Shown: piece by piece, positions 1-7,887 of the stretch
How positions within the stretch are numbered: position 1 is the stretch's first letter
How the letters are laid out: each line of letters begins with the position of its first letter
Program-made: the position numbers and the translations under genes
NCBI GenBank assembly: GCA_022072455.1
Contig: JAJVHY010000020.1
Coordinates: 248,001 to 312,000, forward strand
Direction of reading: 5' to 3'
DNA length: 64,000 nucleotides
Source: Verrucomicrobiia bacterium
GTDB taxonomy: Bacteria > Verrucomicrobiota > Verrucomicrobiia > Palsa-1439
The notes under the pieces: generated by a model
Database searches by the model: none
What the model was told of the DNA's origin: nothing
Seen by the model: only the letters and a program-made list of their open reading frames with translations

Positions 1-44
1 AGGCTTCCTCCAAGCGCAACAGTTGTAGTAATCTCGTCTCCGCC

Positions 45-117
45 GGGCCCGTAGCTCAGCGGTTAGAGCGGAGGACTCATAATCCTTTGGTCCCAGGTTC
101 AAATCCTGGCGGGCCCA
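45..117 (+). tRNA. tRNA with CAT anticodon (probably tRNA-Ile2, possibly elongator tRNA-Met)
   Basis: A full cloverleaf can be folded. The acceptor arm GGGCCCG (45-51) pairs with CGGGCCC (110-116), followed by discriminator A117; no CCA is encoded. The anticodon loop is CTCATAA, so the anticodon is CAT, and the T arm holds GGTTCAAATCC. The D-arm and anticodon arm resemble the E. coli minor isoleucine tRNA more than initiator tRNA, because the acceptor stem is fully paired. The CAT anticodon would read AUA if modified by TilS, or AUG if it is elongator Met; sequence alone does not settle this. The 3' end overlaps the end of the convergent maturase gene. Confidence 0.93.
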
Positions 118-1349
118 CTTTTCGTTCCCGCAACTTCCTGCATGATCAATGCCGCCGGTTTGCCTTGGCGCAGCAATTCGCTCATTCGCCGCATATACGG
201 GTCAACATGGTGAAAATACCGCTTGTAGCCGGCGCAGAGATAATTCAACCCCGGCTCTCCATCAATCGTCCGGATAAACCGGTGCTTCGGACATTCGCCG
301 TTGCAGGCAAACTTCACCTCGCACTCCCGGCAATACTTCGGCAACGTCGTCTGCTTCTCATTTCCAAACTGCCGCTGCGCCGGTGAATTCACCATCTCGC
401 CCAATGACGTGTTCAGCAAATTCCCCAACTTGTAACGCGGGTAAACGTAGTGGTCACACGAAAACAGATCACCGGTATGTTCGAGTACCAACGCATTTCC
501 GCACGTCTCGGCAAACACGCACAAACTCGCCCCCATCCCCATCCAACTCCCAAGTGACACGTCGAACATCTGCACAAAAACCTTCCCGACATCTTGGCGC
601 ACCCACTCATCGAAAATCTGCACCAAGAATTCTCCATACTGCCGCGACTCAACGCTCCACGACGTGACCGGCTCACTCCGCGACCACTTGCCGGCCAAGG
701 GCGGTTCACTGTAATCCAACCCCAACTCCTTCGCGCCAGCATCCGCCTTGCGTTCTACCAGCGGGATGAACTGCATATACCCGGACCCGATCTCCTTCAA
801 AAACCGGTACACCGCCAGCGGCTTATGTGAGTTCGCGCGATTCACCACCGTCAACGTATTGAACTCGGTCTTGTGCTTCTTCAACAGCGCCAAACCCGCC
901 ATCACCCGGTCAAACGTCGGCTTCTGCCCCTTATCCACCCGGTACCGGTCATGCAACTCCCGCGGCCCGTCCACGCTCAAGCCGATTAAAAATCCGTTCG
1001 CCGTAAAAAACTCGCACCACTCATCATCCAACAACGTTCCGTTGGTCTGGAGTGCGTTCGTGATCTTTTTCCCATTCGCGTACTTCTGCTGCAGCGCCAC
1101 GGCCTTGCGGAAGAACTCCACCCCCAACAACGTCGGCTCCCCGCCCTGCCACGCGAAACCGACCTCCGGCACCTGTTGCGACTCGATGTACTGCCGGACG
1201 TATTGCTCCAACACGGCATCGGTCATCCGAAAGTTCTCGGTGGACGGATAGAGTTTCTCTTTTTCTAGGTAATAGCAATACGTGCAATCGAGGTTGCAAA
1301 TCGCCCCGACTGGTTTGGTCATGATGTGGTAAGCCGGTACCTGCGCCAT
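99..1349 (-). CDS. anaerobic sulfatase-maturating enzyme-like radical SAM protein
   Basis: Radical SAM enzyme of the anSME type, which oxidises an active-site Cys or Ser of sulfatases to formylglycine in the cytoplasm. The CxxxCxxC cluster site is CNLDCTYC at residues 18-25. The C-terminal SPASM-type cysteines are visible (CVFAETC, FSCDHY, CRECEV, CNGECPKH), as expected for two auxiliary Fe-S clusters. At 416 residues it has normal family length. The ATG start (1347-1349) is followed by the family's usual MTKPVGAICNLDC region. Its last six codons lie inside the tRNA gene at 45-117, so the C-terminal tail is encoded by tRNA DNA. No sulfatase gene lies in this window, so its substrate must be encoded elsewhere. 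The substrate assignment is by family. Confidence 0.9.
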   Translation of the reverse strand: MAQVPAYHIMTKPVGAICNLDCTYCYYLEKEKLYPSTENFRMTDAVLEQYVRQYIESQQVPEVGFAWQGGEPTLLGVEFFRKAVALQQKYANGKKITNALQTNGTLLDDEWCEFFTANGFLIGLSVDGPRELHDRYRVDKGQKPTFDRVMAGLALLKKHKTEFNTLTVVNRANSHKPLAVYRFLKEIGSGYMQFIPLVERKADAGAKELGLDYSEPPLAGKWSRSEPVTSWSVESRQYGEFLVQIFDEWVRQDVGKVFVQMFDVSLGSWMGMGASLCVFAETCGNALVLEHTGDLFSCDHYVYPRYKLGNLLNTSLGEMVNSPAQRQFGNEKQTTLPKYCRECEVKFACNGECPKHRFIRTIDGEPGLNYLCAGYKRYFHHVDPYMRRMSELLRQGKPAALIMQEVAGTKSGPARI

Positions 1350-1397
1350 GCCGGTAAGCTAGCAATCGCCACCGGGACAAGCCAGCACGCATTGCGC

Positions 1398-1425
1398 TTG
1401 AGTCGTTGCGGGAGGCGAGTACAAT
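1398..1425 (+). promoter_or_regulatory. putative sigma-70-type promoter for the MBL hydrolase gene
   Basis: TTGAGT (1398-1403) and TACAAT (1420-1425) are separated by 16 bases. The predicted transcription start is about 7 bases downstream, almost on the GTG at 1433, so the mRNA would be leaderless or nearly so. Prediction from consensus only. Confidence 0.4.
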
Positions 1426-1432
1426 CACGGGC

Positions 1433-2227
1433 GTGGGGATCCAAATCACAGTTCTAGGCAGCGGCAGCGCCGGCAACTGCACCTTCATCGAGACCGCCAA
1501 CACCGCCGTTCTCATTGATGCCGGCCTCAGCGGCCGTCAAATCTCCCAACGCCTCGCCACCATCGGCCGGCAACTCGACGACCTCGACGCCATCCTCGTC
1601 ACCCACGAACACTCCGATCACGTTCGCGGCCTCGGTGCCATCTGTAAAAAACATCCCGTCGCCGTCTACGCGAACCGCCTTACCGCCGAAGCCATCAACG
1701 AAGAGCCCGACTGGACCAACGGCATCCGCATCCCGTGGCGCGTCTTTGCCAACGGCCAAACTTTCTCGGTTGGTGACCTGACCGTCGAACCCTTCAGCAT
1801 CCCCCACGACGCCTTCGACCCGGTCGCCTTCACACTCCATCACGGCACCCACGCCATCGGCGTCGTTACCGACCTCGGCCATGCCACCAAGCTCGTCGTC
1901 GAACGCGTCCGGCAAATGGACTTCCTGATCCTCGAATCCAATCACGACGTCAGAATGCTCCAAGACGACACCATTCGTCCCTGGGCCACCAGACAACGCA
2001 TCATGAGCCGGCACGGGCACCTCAACAATGAAGCCGCCGCCGCCGTCGCCGCCGAAGTCGTCAGCGACCGGCTCCGCCACTTGGTTCTCGCGCACCTCAG
2101 CCGCGACTGCAACAAACCCGAACTCGCCCAAACTGTCGTCGGCACCAAACTCCGCCAACTCGGCGCGACCCACGTCCATGTCACCGCCGCGAGCCAGGAT
2201 CAACCCACCGCCACCGTCCAACTATGA
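1433..2227 (+). CDS. MBL-fold metallo-hydrolase (YycJ/WalJ-like)
   Basis: Metallo-beta-lactamase-fold hydrolase of about 264 residues. It begins with the YycJ-like strand ITVLGSGSAGNC and has the metal-binding motif THEHSDH about 60 residues in. Further metal ligands are likely in ESNHD and in GHLNNE/LAHLS near the C-terminus. WalJ/YycJ relatives are cytoplasmic nuclease-like or phosphodiesterase-like enzymes; the substrate here is unknown. I prefer GTG at 1433: it sits directly before the conserved first strand and just after a promoter-like -10. A TTG at 1406 would add nine residues that do not look conserved. The stop overlaps the alanine dehydrogenase start (ATGA, 2224-2227), so the two are probably co-translated. 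Confidence 0.85.
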   Translation: MGIQITVLGSGSAGNCTFIETANTAVLIDAGLSGRQISQRLATIGRQLDDLDAILVTHEHSDHVRGLGAICKKHPVAVYANRLTAEAINEEPDWTNGIRIPWRVFANGQTFSVGDLTVEPFSIPHDAFDPVAFTLHHGTHAIGVVTDLGHATKLVVERVRQMDFLILESNHDVRMLQDDTIRPWATRQRIMSRHGHLNNEAAAAVAAEVVSDRLRHLVLAHLSRDCNKPELAQTVVGTKLRQLGATHVHVTAASQDQPTATVQL

Positions 2228-3315
2228 TCATCGGTATCCCCCGCGAAATCAAAAACAACGAATTCCGTGTCGGCCTCTTACCGGTCCACTGCGAAGCCCT
2301 CCGGCAAGCCGGCCACACCGTCCTTGTCGAAAGCCATGCCGGCGAAGGCAGTGGCGCACGCGATGCCGATTACCGAGCCGTCGGCGCCCGCGTCGTCCGG
2401 TCCGTCTATCGGCAAGCCGATATGATCGTCAAAGTCAAAGAACCCCAACCGGCCGAACTCAAACTCGCGCGCCGCGACCAGATTCTCTTCACCTATTTCC
2501 ACTTTGCCGCCGAACGCGAGTTGTTTGAAAGCTCACTCCGCATCGGCCTGGTCGCCATCGCCTACGAAACCATCCAAGCTCGCGACGGCACCCTGCCCTT
2601 GCTTACCCCCATGAGCGAGATTGCCGGCCGAATGGCCGTCCACGAAGGCGCGAAACATTTGGAAAAACCCATGCAAGGCCGCGGCCTCCTCCTAGCCGGC
2701 GTCCCCGGCGTCGCCCCGGCCAAAGTCACCATCCTCGGCGGCGGCGTTGTCGGTGCCAATGCCGCGAAAATGGCCGCCGGCCTCGGCGCCGACGTCACCA
2801 TCCTCGACGTCAGTCTCCCCCGCCTCCGGTATCTCGACGACGTGATGCCGAAGAACGTCAAAACCCTGATGAGCAACTCGCACAACATCCGCGAGCAAGT
2901 TTTGCAGGCCGACCTCCTGATCGGCGCCGTCCTCCTGCCCGGTGCGAAAGCCCCCCGCCTCGTCAGCCGGCAACTCGTCAAACAAATGAAACACGGCGCC
3001 GTCATCGTGGATGTGGCGATTGACCAAGGCGGATGTATCGAAACTTCCCGCCCCACAACGCATGAACATCCGACCTACCTCGTCAACAGCGTCGTTCACT
3101 ACTGCGTCACCAACATGCCGGGCGCCGTCGCCCGCACTTCAACGCACGCACTGACCAATGCGACTTTCCCCTTCGCCTTGGAGATTGCGAATAAAGGCTG
3201 GCACCGCGCCGCCAAAGAAAATCCAGCGATTGCGACCGGCCTGAATCTCGCCCAGGGCAAAACCTACTACGCCGCCCTGGCCCGGCAATTCAACAAACCA
3301 TTGGCCGCGTTGTAG
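2224..3315 (+). CDS. ald: alanine dehydrogenase
   Basis: NAD-dependent L-alanine dehydrogenase, interconverting alanine and pyruvate plus ammonia. At 363 residues it has normal family length. The N-terminal domain starts MIIGIPREIKNNEFRVG, with the catalytic-region segment YFHFAAERELFE near residue 95. The Rossmann motif GGGVVGANAAKMA lies near residues 170-182, and the conserved NMPGAVARTSTHALTNAT segment is near 295-312. It overlaps the MBL gene by four bases. Its TAG stop (3313-3315) lies in the left arm of the palindromic element at 3312-3384. Saccharopine dehydrogenase and transhydrogenase PntA are structural relatives, but length and motifs fit Ald. Confidence 0.95.
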   Translation: MIIGIPREIKNNEFRVGLLPVHCEALRQAGHTVLVESHAGEGSGARDADYRAVGARVVRSVYRQADMIVKVKEPQPAELKLARRDQILFTYFHFAAERELFESSLRIGLVAIAYETIQARDGTLPLLTPMSEIAGRMAVHEGAKHLEKPMQGRGLLLAGVPGVAPAKVTILGGGVVGANAAKMAAGLGADVTILDVSLPRLRYLDDVMPKNVKTLMSNSHNIREQVLQADLLIGAVLLPGAKAPRLVSRQLVKQMKHGAVIVDVAIDQGGCIETSRPTTHEHPTYLVNSVVHYCVTNMPGAVARTSTHALTNATFPFALEIANKGWHRAAKENPAIATGLNLAQGKTYYAALARQFNKPLAAL

Positions 3316-3384
3316 CCGCAACCACGGGTGCGTTGCCGGCGCCGCCAACTCGCACTGGCCGAAAGCCAGCGGTTGTCAGCCTAC
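3312..3384. repeat. imperfect GTAG...CTAC palindromic element between convergent genes
   Basis: The left arm GTAGCCGCAACC (3312-3323) and right arm GGTTGTCAGCCTAC (3371-3384) are imperfect reverse complements, and an inner hairpin CTGGC-CGAAA-GCCAG lies near the right arm. The left arm supplies the TAG stop of ald, and the right arm supplies the TAG stop (CTA at 3381-3383) of the convergent M50 protease gene. It shares ACGGGTGCGTT with the element at 35,444-35,541. It may also act as a bidirectional terminator, but no U-tract is seen. Confidence 0.6.
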
Positions 3385-4310
3385 GAATGCGTATGAGAAT
3401 TCAGGTGCTCCCGGCAATACTCCTGCCCGCCGGTACATTCCTCGCACACCCGAAAATCCATCGCCGGTGACTCCAGTTCCGTCACCCCACACGTCGCGCA
3501 CCGGTGAAAAGTCGTCGCTGCGTCGTGCCGGGTCTGCTCGCGCACAGCTTCATGGAATTGCCGTTGTTTGCGACCGCGCCGCAACCGGTCGTGAATCGAA
3601 AAATTCTCGACCCGACTCGATTCCAACCGGATCGCATACCGTTCCGCGCTCCCCTGCATCAGAATGAACACCGCCACAAAGACCAACATCAAGTGTGGAC
3701 TTCCGCCGCTGACAATCGGCAGCAGCGCCCAGATTATCGCCCCCACGGCAATCAATCGACTCACCCAAACCGCCACTTCCGTCGCCGTTTCCGCGCGGAC
3801 CCAATGCCAGAGCGTATCGCGCAAAATCCGCCCGCCATCCATCGGGAACGCCGGGATGAGATTGAAAATCAACAACCAAAGATTCAAGTCCCGCATTTCC
3901 ATCACGAACCAAAACACATAAGGAATCGCGCCGGTGGGCTCGGGAAACAAACTCCGAATCACAACCGCGCCGGTCCAGAACGCTAACCACAATACCAACG
4001 TCACGAACGGCCCGGCCGCCGTTGTGATTAAGTGCGCCGTCGGATGAAATGCTGGCCGCACAAACGCGAGCCCCCCCAAGGGCCAGAGCAAAATGTCATT
4101 GGCCTCACCGTCGCACCACCGGGCTGCCAACGCGTGCCCGAATTCATGGAGCAGGATGCAGAAGTACAACCCGCCAACGTACGCCAATCCCAACCCGAGA
4201 TGGCCAGACCCGCTCACCCGCGAGAACGCATAGATCAAAAACGTAAAATGCAACCGAACGTTGATGCCGAAATACCGGCCAATGGGAAGCCCGTAGCTGA
4301 AGAAGTCCAT
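3381..4310 (-). CDS. site-2-protease-type M50 zinc metallopeptidase with C-terminal Cys-rich tail
   Basis: Membrane-embedded zinc protease of the M50/S2P family. The HEFGH zinc motif is near residues 55-59 in a transmembrane segment, and the third ligand motif NLIPAFPMDGGR lies further on. Several hydrophobic segments are present (FTFLIYAF, YVGGLYFCILL, LVFVAVFIL). The C-terminus is soluble and has two Cys pairs (CATCG and CEEC) plus a His-rich end, which could form a small zinc ribbon. Family members cut membrane-anchored regulators; the substrate here is unknown. The ATG at 4308-4310 is preferred; GTG (4326-4328) or TTG (4329-4331) would add 6-7 residues and overlap the upstream gene. Its stop lies in a palindromic repeat. 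Confidence 0.88.
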   Translation of the reverse strand: MDFFSYGLPIGRYFGINVRLHFTFLIYAFSRVSGSGHLGLGLAYVGGLYFCILLHEFGHALAARWCDGEANDILLWPLGGLAFVRPAFHPTAHLITTAAGPFVTLVLWLAFWTGAVVIRSLFPEPTGAIPYVFWFVMEMRDLNLWLLIFNLIPAFPMDGGRILRDTLWHWVRAETATEVAVWVSRLIAVGAIIWALLPIVSGGSPHLMLVFVAVFILMQGSAERYAIRLESSRVENFSIHDRLRRGRKQRQFHEAVREQTRHDAATTFHRCATCGVTELESPAMDFRVCEECTGGQEYCREHLNSHTHS

Positions 4311-4324
4311 CCGGAGCGCGCCAA

Positions 4325-5134
4325 TCACCAATGATTCTGCCCGAGGCTGCGCAAGGCGCGCCGGGGAATCTCTTTCAACTCTTCCATCTTCTGGATGGAT
4401 TGCCGGACGATGCGGTCAAACCGCGCCGGCGTCAGCAGATCCGGCCGCCGCCGCGCCCGACGAATCGCCAAATCCATCCGCCGCGAATAACTCTCCAACT
4501 CGCGCGTCACCCGTTGCGTCGTCTGATGCAACAACTTCAACCGGTCGAAACTCGGCACCGTCCGCGCTCGGCCCCGCACGACCAGATCAATGTCATCGGC
4601 CACTTCATCAATCGTCTCCGGATCGCCGGTAAAGAACCCAATGCAGCGCGAATGCTCGGTCTGCCGCTGGCGGATTTCCTGGCCGATGAACAACAAACCC
4701 GGCTGCCCCTCCATCAACGCAACGCGGTATCTCGACAAAATGCCACCATGGGTATTGAAGATCTCCAAGCCCGGCCCAATGCCGGAAAACCGCTCCGCCG
4801 TCCCGACCGCCAACACGCGGATCCGTTCCACTTTTCCCGCGAGATGTTGCAGCCGGTGCCGTTGGGCTTGAAACTCGCCAAACGCGGAGCAACTCACCGT
4901 CAACCGGCCGCTCCCGTGTCGGGCGGCCCACGCGATCACCGCCTCGCGAAACGCATCGGTGGCAAATTCGTCCAACACATAAAAAGTATCCGACGCGACC
5001 TCGTTGAGTTTGACAAAGACGGGATGATGATGGTCAACGCTGAACGCCTCCTGCACGAGGCGTTGCCCCGCCGGCATGCGGCGTTGCACTTCCCGGAGTA
5101 CCTCGCGAAAGGCGTTGTGCTGTCCTTGGCGCAT
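4325..5134 (-). CDS. conserved protein, possibly with a DICT-like sensory domain
   Basis: Soluble protein of about 269 residues that I cannot assign firmly. The central part (FGEFQAQRHRLQHLAGKVER, then RIRVLAVGTAE, GLLFIGQE and CIGFFTGDPETIDEVADDI) resembles the pattern of DICT sensory domains seen in some diguanylate cyclases and two-component proteins. The C-terminal 80 residues are rich in Arg and look helical, with TQRVTRELESYSRR suggesting a coiled coil. There is no membrane segment or enzymatic motif. ATG at 5134 is preferred; a TTG at 5182 would add 16 residues. It lies 14 bases upstream of the M50 protease ATG, so the two are probably one operon, and a sensor role upstream of proteolysis is possible but speculative. 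Confidence 0.6.
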   Translation of the reverse strand: MRQGQHNAFREVLREVQRRMPAGQRLVQEAFSVDHHHPVFVKLNEVASDTFYVLDEFATDAFREAVIAWAARHGSGRLTVSCSAFGEFQAQRHRLQHLAGKVERIRVLAVGTAERFSGIGPGLEIFNTHGGILSRYRVALMEGQPGLLFIGQEIRQRQTEHSRCIGFFTGDPETIDEVADDIDLVVRGRARTVPSFDRLKLLHQTTQRVTRELESYSRRMDLAIRRARRRPDLLTPARFDRIVRQSIQKMEELKEIPRRALRSLGQNHW

Positions 5135-5199
5135 TCTTACCTGCCGCTCGTATAGCCGATTTTCGCCCCGCGTGAAAGCCAAATCAACTGCGACACACC

Positions 5200-6216
5200 T
5201 TACATCTCCTTGCCAATCGCCACCGCCACCGCCCGCATCTGCTTCACGATCTGCGCAAACTTCTCCGGCAACAACGCCTGCTCGCCGTCGCTCAATGCTG
5301 CCTCCGGATCGTTGTGAACTTCGAGCATGATCCCGTCCGCCCCTGCCGCCACCGCCGCCAACGCCATCGCCGGAATCAAATCGCGATGCCCGGCCCCATG
5401 CGTCGGATCCACGATCACCGGCAGGTGTGACTCTTTCTTCAACGCCGGCACCGCCGACAGATCCAGCGTGTTCCGCGTGTACGTCTCAAACGTGCGGATG
5501 CCGCGCTCGCAGAGCATGACGTTCATGTTGCCTTCGCTGAGAATGTACTCCGCCGACAACAACACATCCTTGATTGTCGCCGCCATCCCGCGCTTGAGCA
5601 TGACCGGCTTCTTGCATCGCCCGACTTCCTTCAGCAGCGAAAAGTTCTGCATGTTCCGCGCCCCGATCTGAATGATGTCGGCATACTCTGCCACCGCTGC
5701 AGTATCCTTCGTGTCCATCAACTCCGTGATGACCGGCATCCCGGTCGCCTCCCGCGCTTCTGCGAGCAGCTTCAGCCCCTCGACCCCCAGCCCCTGAAAG
5801 GTGTACGGCGAAGTCCGTGGCTTGAACGCCCCGCCCCGCAACACAGACGCGCCGGTCTTCTTCACGATTTTGGCGATCTCCAGAATCTGTTCCCGGCTCT
5901 CGACCGAACACGGCCCGCTCATCAGCACAATCTTCTTCTCATCGCCGATCTTCACGCCATTCACGTCAATGACCGTCCGCTTATGCGTGAAATCAAAACT
6001 CGTCAACTTGTACGGCTTCATCACCGGTGTGACCGACGACACCCCGGGAAATGCCGCCAGCGGCTTCTCGCGAATCACGTCTTCCGGTCCAATGACACCG
6101 ATGATGGTGCGCTCGACACCTCGACTGATGTGCGTCTTCAGCCCCCAATGCCGAATCGCTTCTTCGATGTGCGCAATCTGTTGTTCAGTCGCCTCGGGTT
6201 TACAAATAATAATCAT
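5200..6216 (-). CDS. aroF: 3-deoxy-7-phosphoheptulonate synthase (DAHP synthase, type I-beta)
   Basis: First enzyme of the shikimate pathway, condensing phosphoenolpyruvate and erythrose-4-phosphate. At 338 residues it has the Thermotoga-type layout: an N-terminal ferredoxin-like regulatory domain (about 1-70, [20 protein letters not shown]) followed by a TIM barrel. Barrel motifs include [45 protein letters not shown] and [12 protein letters not shown]. The N-terminal domain usually binds aromatic end products, so feedback inhibition is likely. The downstream neighbour on the other strand is unrelated, and the gene upstream is the secreted 550-residue protein, 18 bases away. Confidence 0.95.
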   Translation of the reverse strand: MIIICKPEATEQQIAHIEEAIRHWGLKTHISRGVERTIIGVIGPEDVIREKPLAAFPGVSSVTPVMKPYKLTSFDFTHKRTVIDVNGVKIGDEKKIVLMSGPCSVESREQILEIAKIVKKTGASVLRGGAFKPRTSPYTFQGLGVEGLKLLAEAREATGMPVITELMDTKDTAAVAEYADIIQIGARNMQNFSLLKEVGRCKKPVMLKRGMAATIKDVLLSAEYILSEGNMNVMLCERGIRTFETYTRNTLDLSAVPALKKESHLPVIVDPTHGAGHRDLIPAMALAAVAAGADGIMLEVHNDPEAALSDGEQALLPEKFAQIVKQMRAVAVAIGKEM

Positions 6217-6234
6217 AATCGTTCTCTCAACAAC

Positions 6235-7887
6235 TCACTGGTTCTTCAGTCCAAAACGCAGCGGCTCGTTCGTCCCCAACAACTCCCAATTGGTCCGAAA
6301 CCCCGCCTGCTCCGCCACTGCCCGGGCCTGCCGGTACGCCATAAAACTGTCATCCCGAACCAGAAAACTGATCGACTGTTGCCGGGGATCAGCCCGGTTC
6401 AATGTCTGTCGGTACTTGCCGTTAGCTTCCGCGAGTTTAGCAACCGGCTCGCCGGTCACTCCCGCGCGGGGAATCAACGAGAGAACGCGCACAAGAACTG
6501 CCGCCGGCTCGACCTCGTAGTACTCATCCCCAACCACCTTGACCGTCCCTTTCGCAGCCAAAGCTTGTTCGGCCAACCCTTCTTGATTCACGACAAATAC
6601 TTCCCCAGCTCGACATTCAAAAACGAGCGCGGGCTTTGGCGGCAGCGGCGGCGCTCCCCCAACGCCAACCCGGGGCACCATTGGCAGCTCCGGTATTTTG
6701 TGCGCATCAATCATCGCCTCCAACAACTCCGCAGTCGGCTTCTCGGCGGGATCATAGATTTGTTTGCCGTGCAGCACCGGCCGCAGCGCCGCAGCCTGCA
6801 GCCCGACATTGAGCCGCACAACATCCAACCGCCAACCGCTCGAAGTCCTTCCCTGTTCGTCGAGCAATTCATGCCGATAACACAAACTGTTTTCCCGGTG
6901 AATCCAATCGCGCTGGGTCACAAGCCGCGGGGGACGGTTCGTCAGCAACTGCCCGGTCATTTTGCGAAACTGATTCGTCGCGACCGGCGGCAACCCGCGC
7001 TTCTGGCGGACCTCTGCCATCGCTGCCTCCAAGTCAGCCATCCGCCTGACATAGTCGGGACTTTCGATAAGCGGCAGCTTTCCTCCCGTCCCTCCTGTCA
7101 TCCATTGCCGCTCGACGACGACCCACGGACCGGCCGTTTTCACTGTGCAGTTAGTGTCATCGCCGAAAAAATTCACCAAATTCGACAAGCTCGCATGATG
7201 GATCGCTGATTTCGTGGGGAACTTGATGAGGACATTGCCACGTGTCTCCCACATCGCCGTGGGATCAACAAACGTCGCGCCTCGGAGCGAACTTGCCGGG
7301 CGCTCCACCCGGCTCAGGTTCTCGGCGGCCAAATACGCCACACTGATCTCCGTATCGTGATACCGGCTAAATTCGATACCGGTCGCCTCGAAGTCGCGGA
7401 CGCGGCTGCGTTTGGCTGAAAGTTCCGCAAGGAGCGCCGCGCGATCCGGTGCAAACTGCGCCCGGTCCAGTTCTCGATCTTCCGGAAAAGACCTAGCCAC
7501 TGGCGGTGGAAATTTTACCGGTGGGAGAACCGGCTTCGGTCGAATCAACTCGCGCCACTCGCCTTGGAAATCGGCGTCAACCGGCTCGTAAACAACCTCA
7601 ATCCGACGTTGCCCCATCAAACTGCGCAGCTGCCGGTACATCTTCGCTGAATTGGGACGCACCAACACGAACAAAGACTCACTCGTGCGATTGGTTTGAA
7701 TTCGCCCTAATAGTTGCTCAAACGGATTCCCAGACACTTGCAGTTCCGCCAATGTAACCTCGATTTTGTCCGGCAGAATCGTCAACCGCTCCGGCCCACA
7801 ATCCACAACGGTCATCACCTTGTCCGCTGCCCAGCCTATGGCGGCACACCAAACGAAAACAGCTAAAAGTCCCCACCACCGGCTCAC
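6235..7887 (-). CDS. secreted protein of unknown function (about 550 residues)
   Basis: I do not recognise this family. The GTG at 7885-7887 overlaps the hisC stop (GTGA) and is preceded by a good Shine-Dalgarno (GGAGAG), so it is a better start than the in-frame codons upstream. The resulting N-terminus SRWWGLLAVFVWCAAIGWA is a signal peptide, probably cut after AIGWA. The first mature segment (DKIEVTLAELQ... FVLVRPNSAKMYRQLRSLM) is reminiscent of the periplasmic domain of ExbD/TolR-like proteins, but no N-terminal anchor of that kind exists. A second similar stretch (FLVRDDSFMAYRQARAVAEQ) occurs near the C-terminus, suggesting an internal duplication of an ExbD-like fold. It is probably co-translated with hisC. 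Confidence 0.75.
   Translation of the reverse strand: MSRWWGLLAVFVWCAAIGWAADKVMTVVDCGPERLTILPDKIEVTLAELQVSGNPFEQLLGRIQTNRTSESLFVLVRPNSAKMYRQLRSLMGQRRIEVVYEPVDADFQGEWRELIRPKPVLPPVKFPPPVARSFPEDRELDRAQFAPDRAALLAELSAKRSRVRDFEATGIEFSRYHDTEISVAYLAAENLSRVERPASSLRGATFVDPTAMWETRGNVLIKFPTKSAIHHASLSNLVNFFGDDTNCTVKTAGPWVVVERQWMTGGTGGKLPLIESPDYVRRMADLEAAMAEVRQKRGLPPVATNQFRKMTGQLLTNRPPRLVTQRDWIHRENSLCYRHELLDEQGRTSSGWRLDVVRLNVGLQAAALRPVLHGKQIYDPAEKPTAELLEAMIDAHKIPELPMVPRVGVGGAPPLPPKPALVFECRAGEVFVVNQEGLAEQALAAKGTVKVVGDEYYEVEPAAVLVRVLSLIPRAGVTGEPVAKLAEANGKYRQTLNRADPRQQSISFLVRDDSFMAYRQARAVAEQAGFRTNWELLGTNEPLRFGLKNQ

Noticed and set aside
5983-7209. Plus-strand open frame of 408 codons
   Set aside because: It is antisense to aroF and the secreted protein, starts inside aroF, and its translation is Arg/Pro/Gln-rich without motifs.
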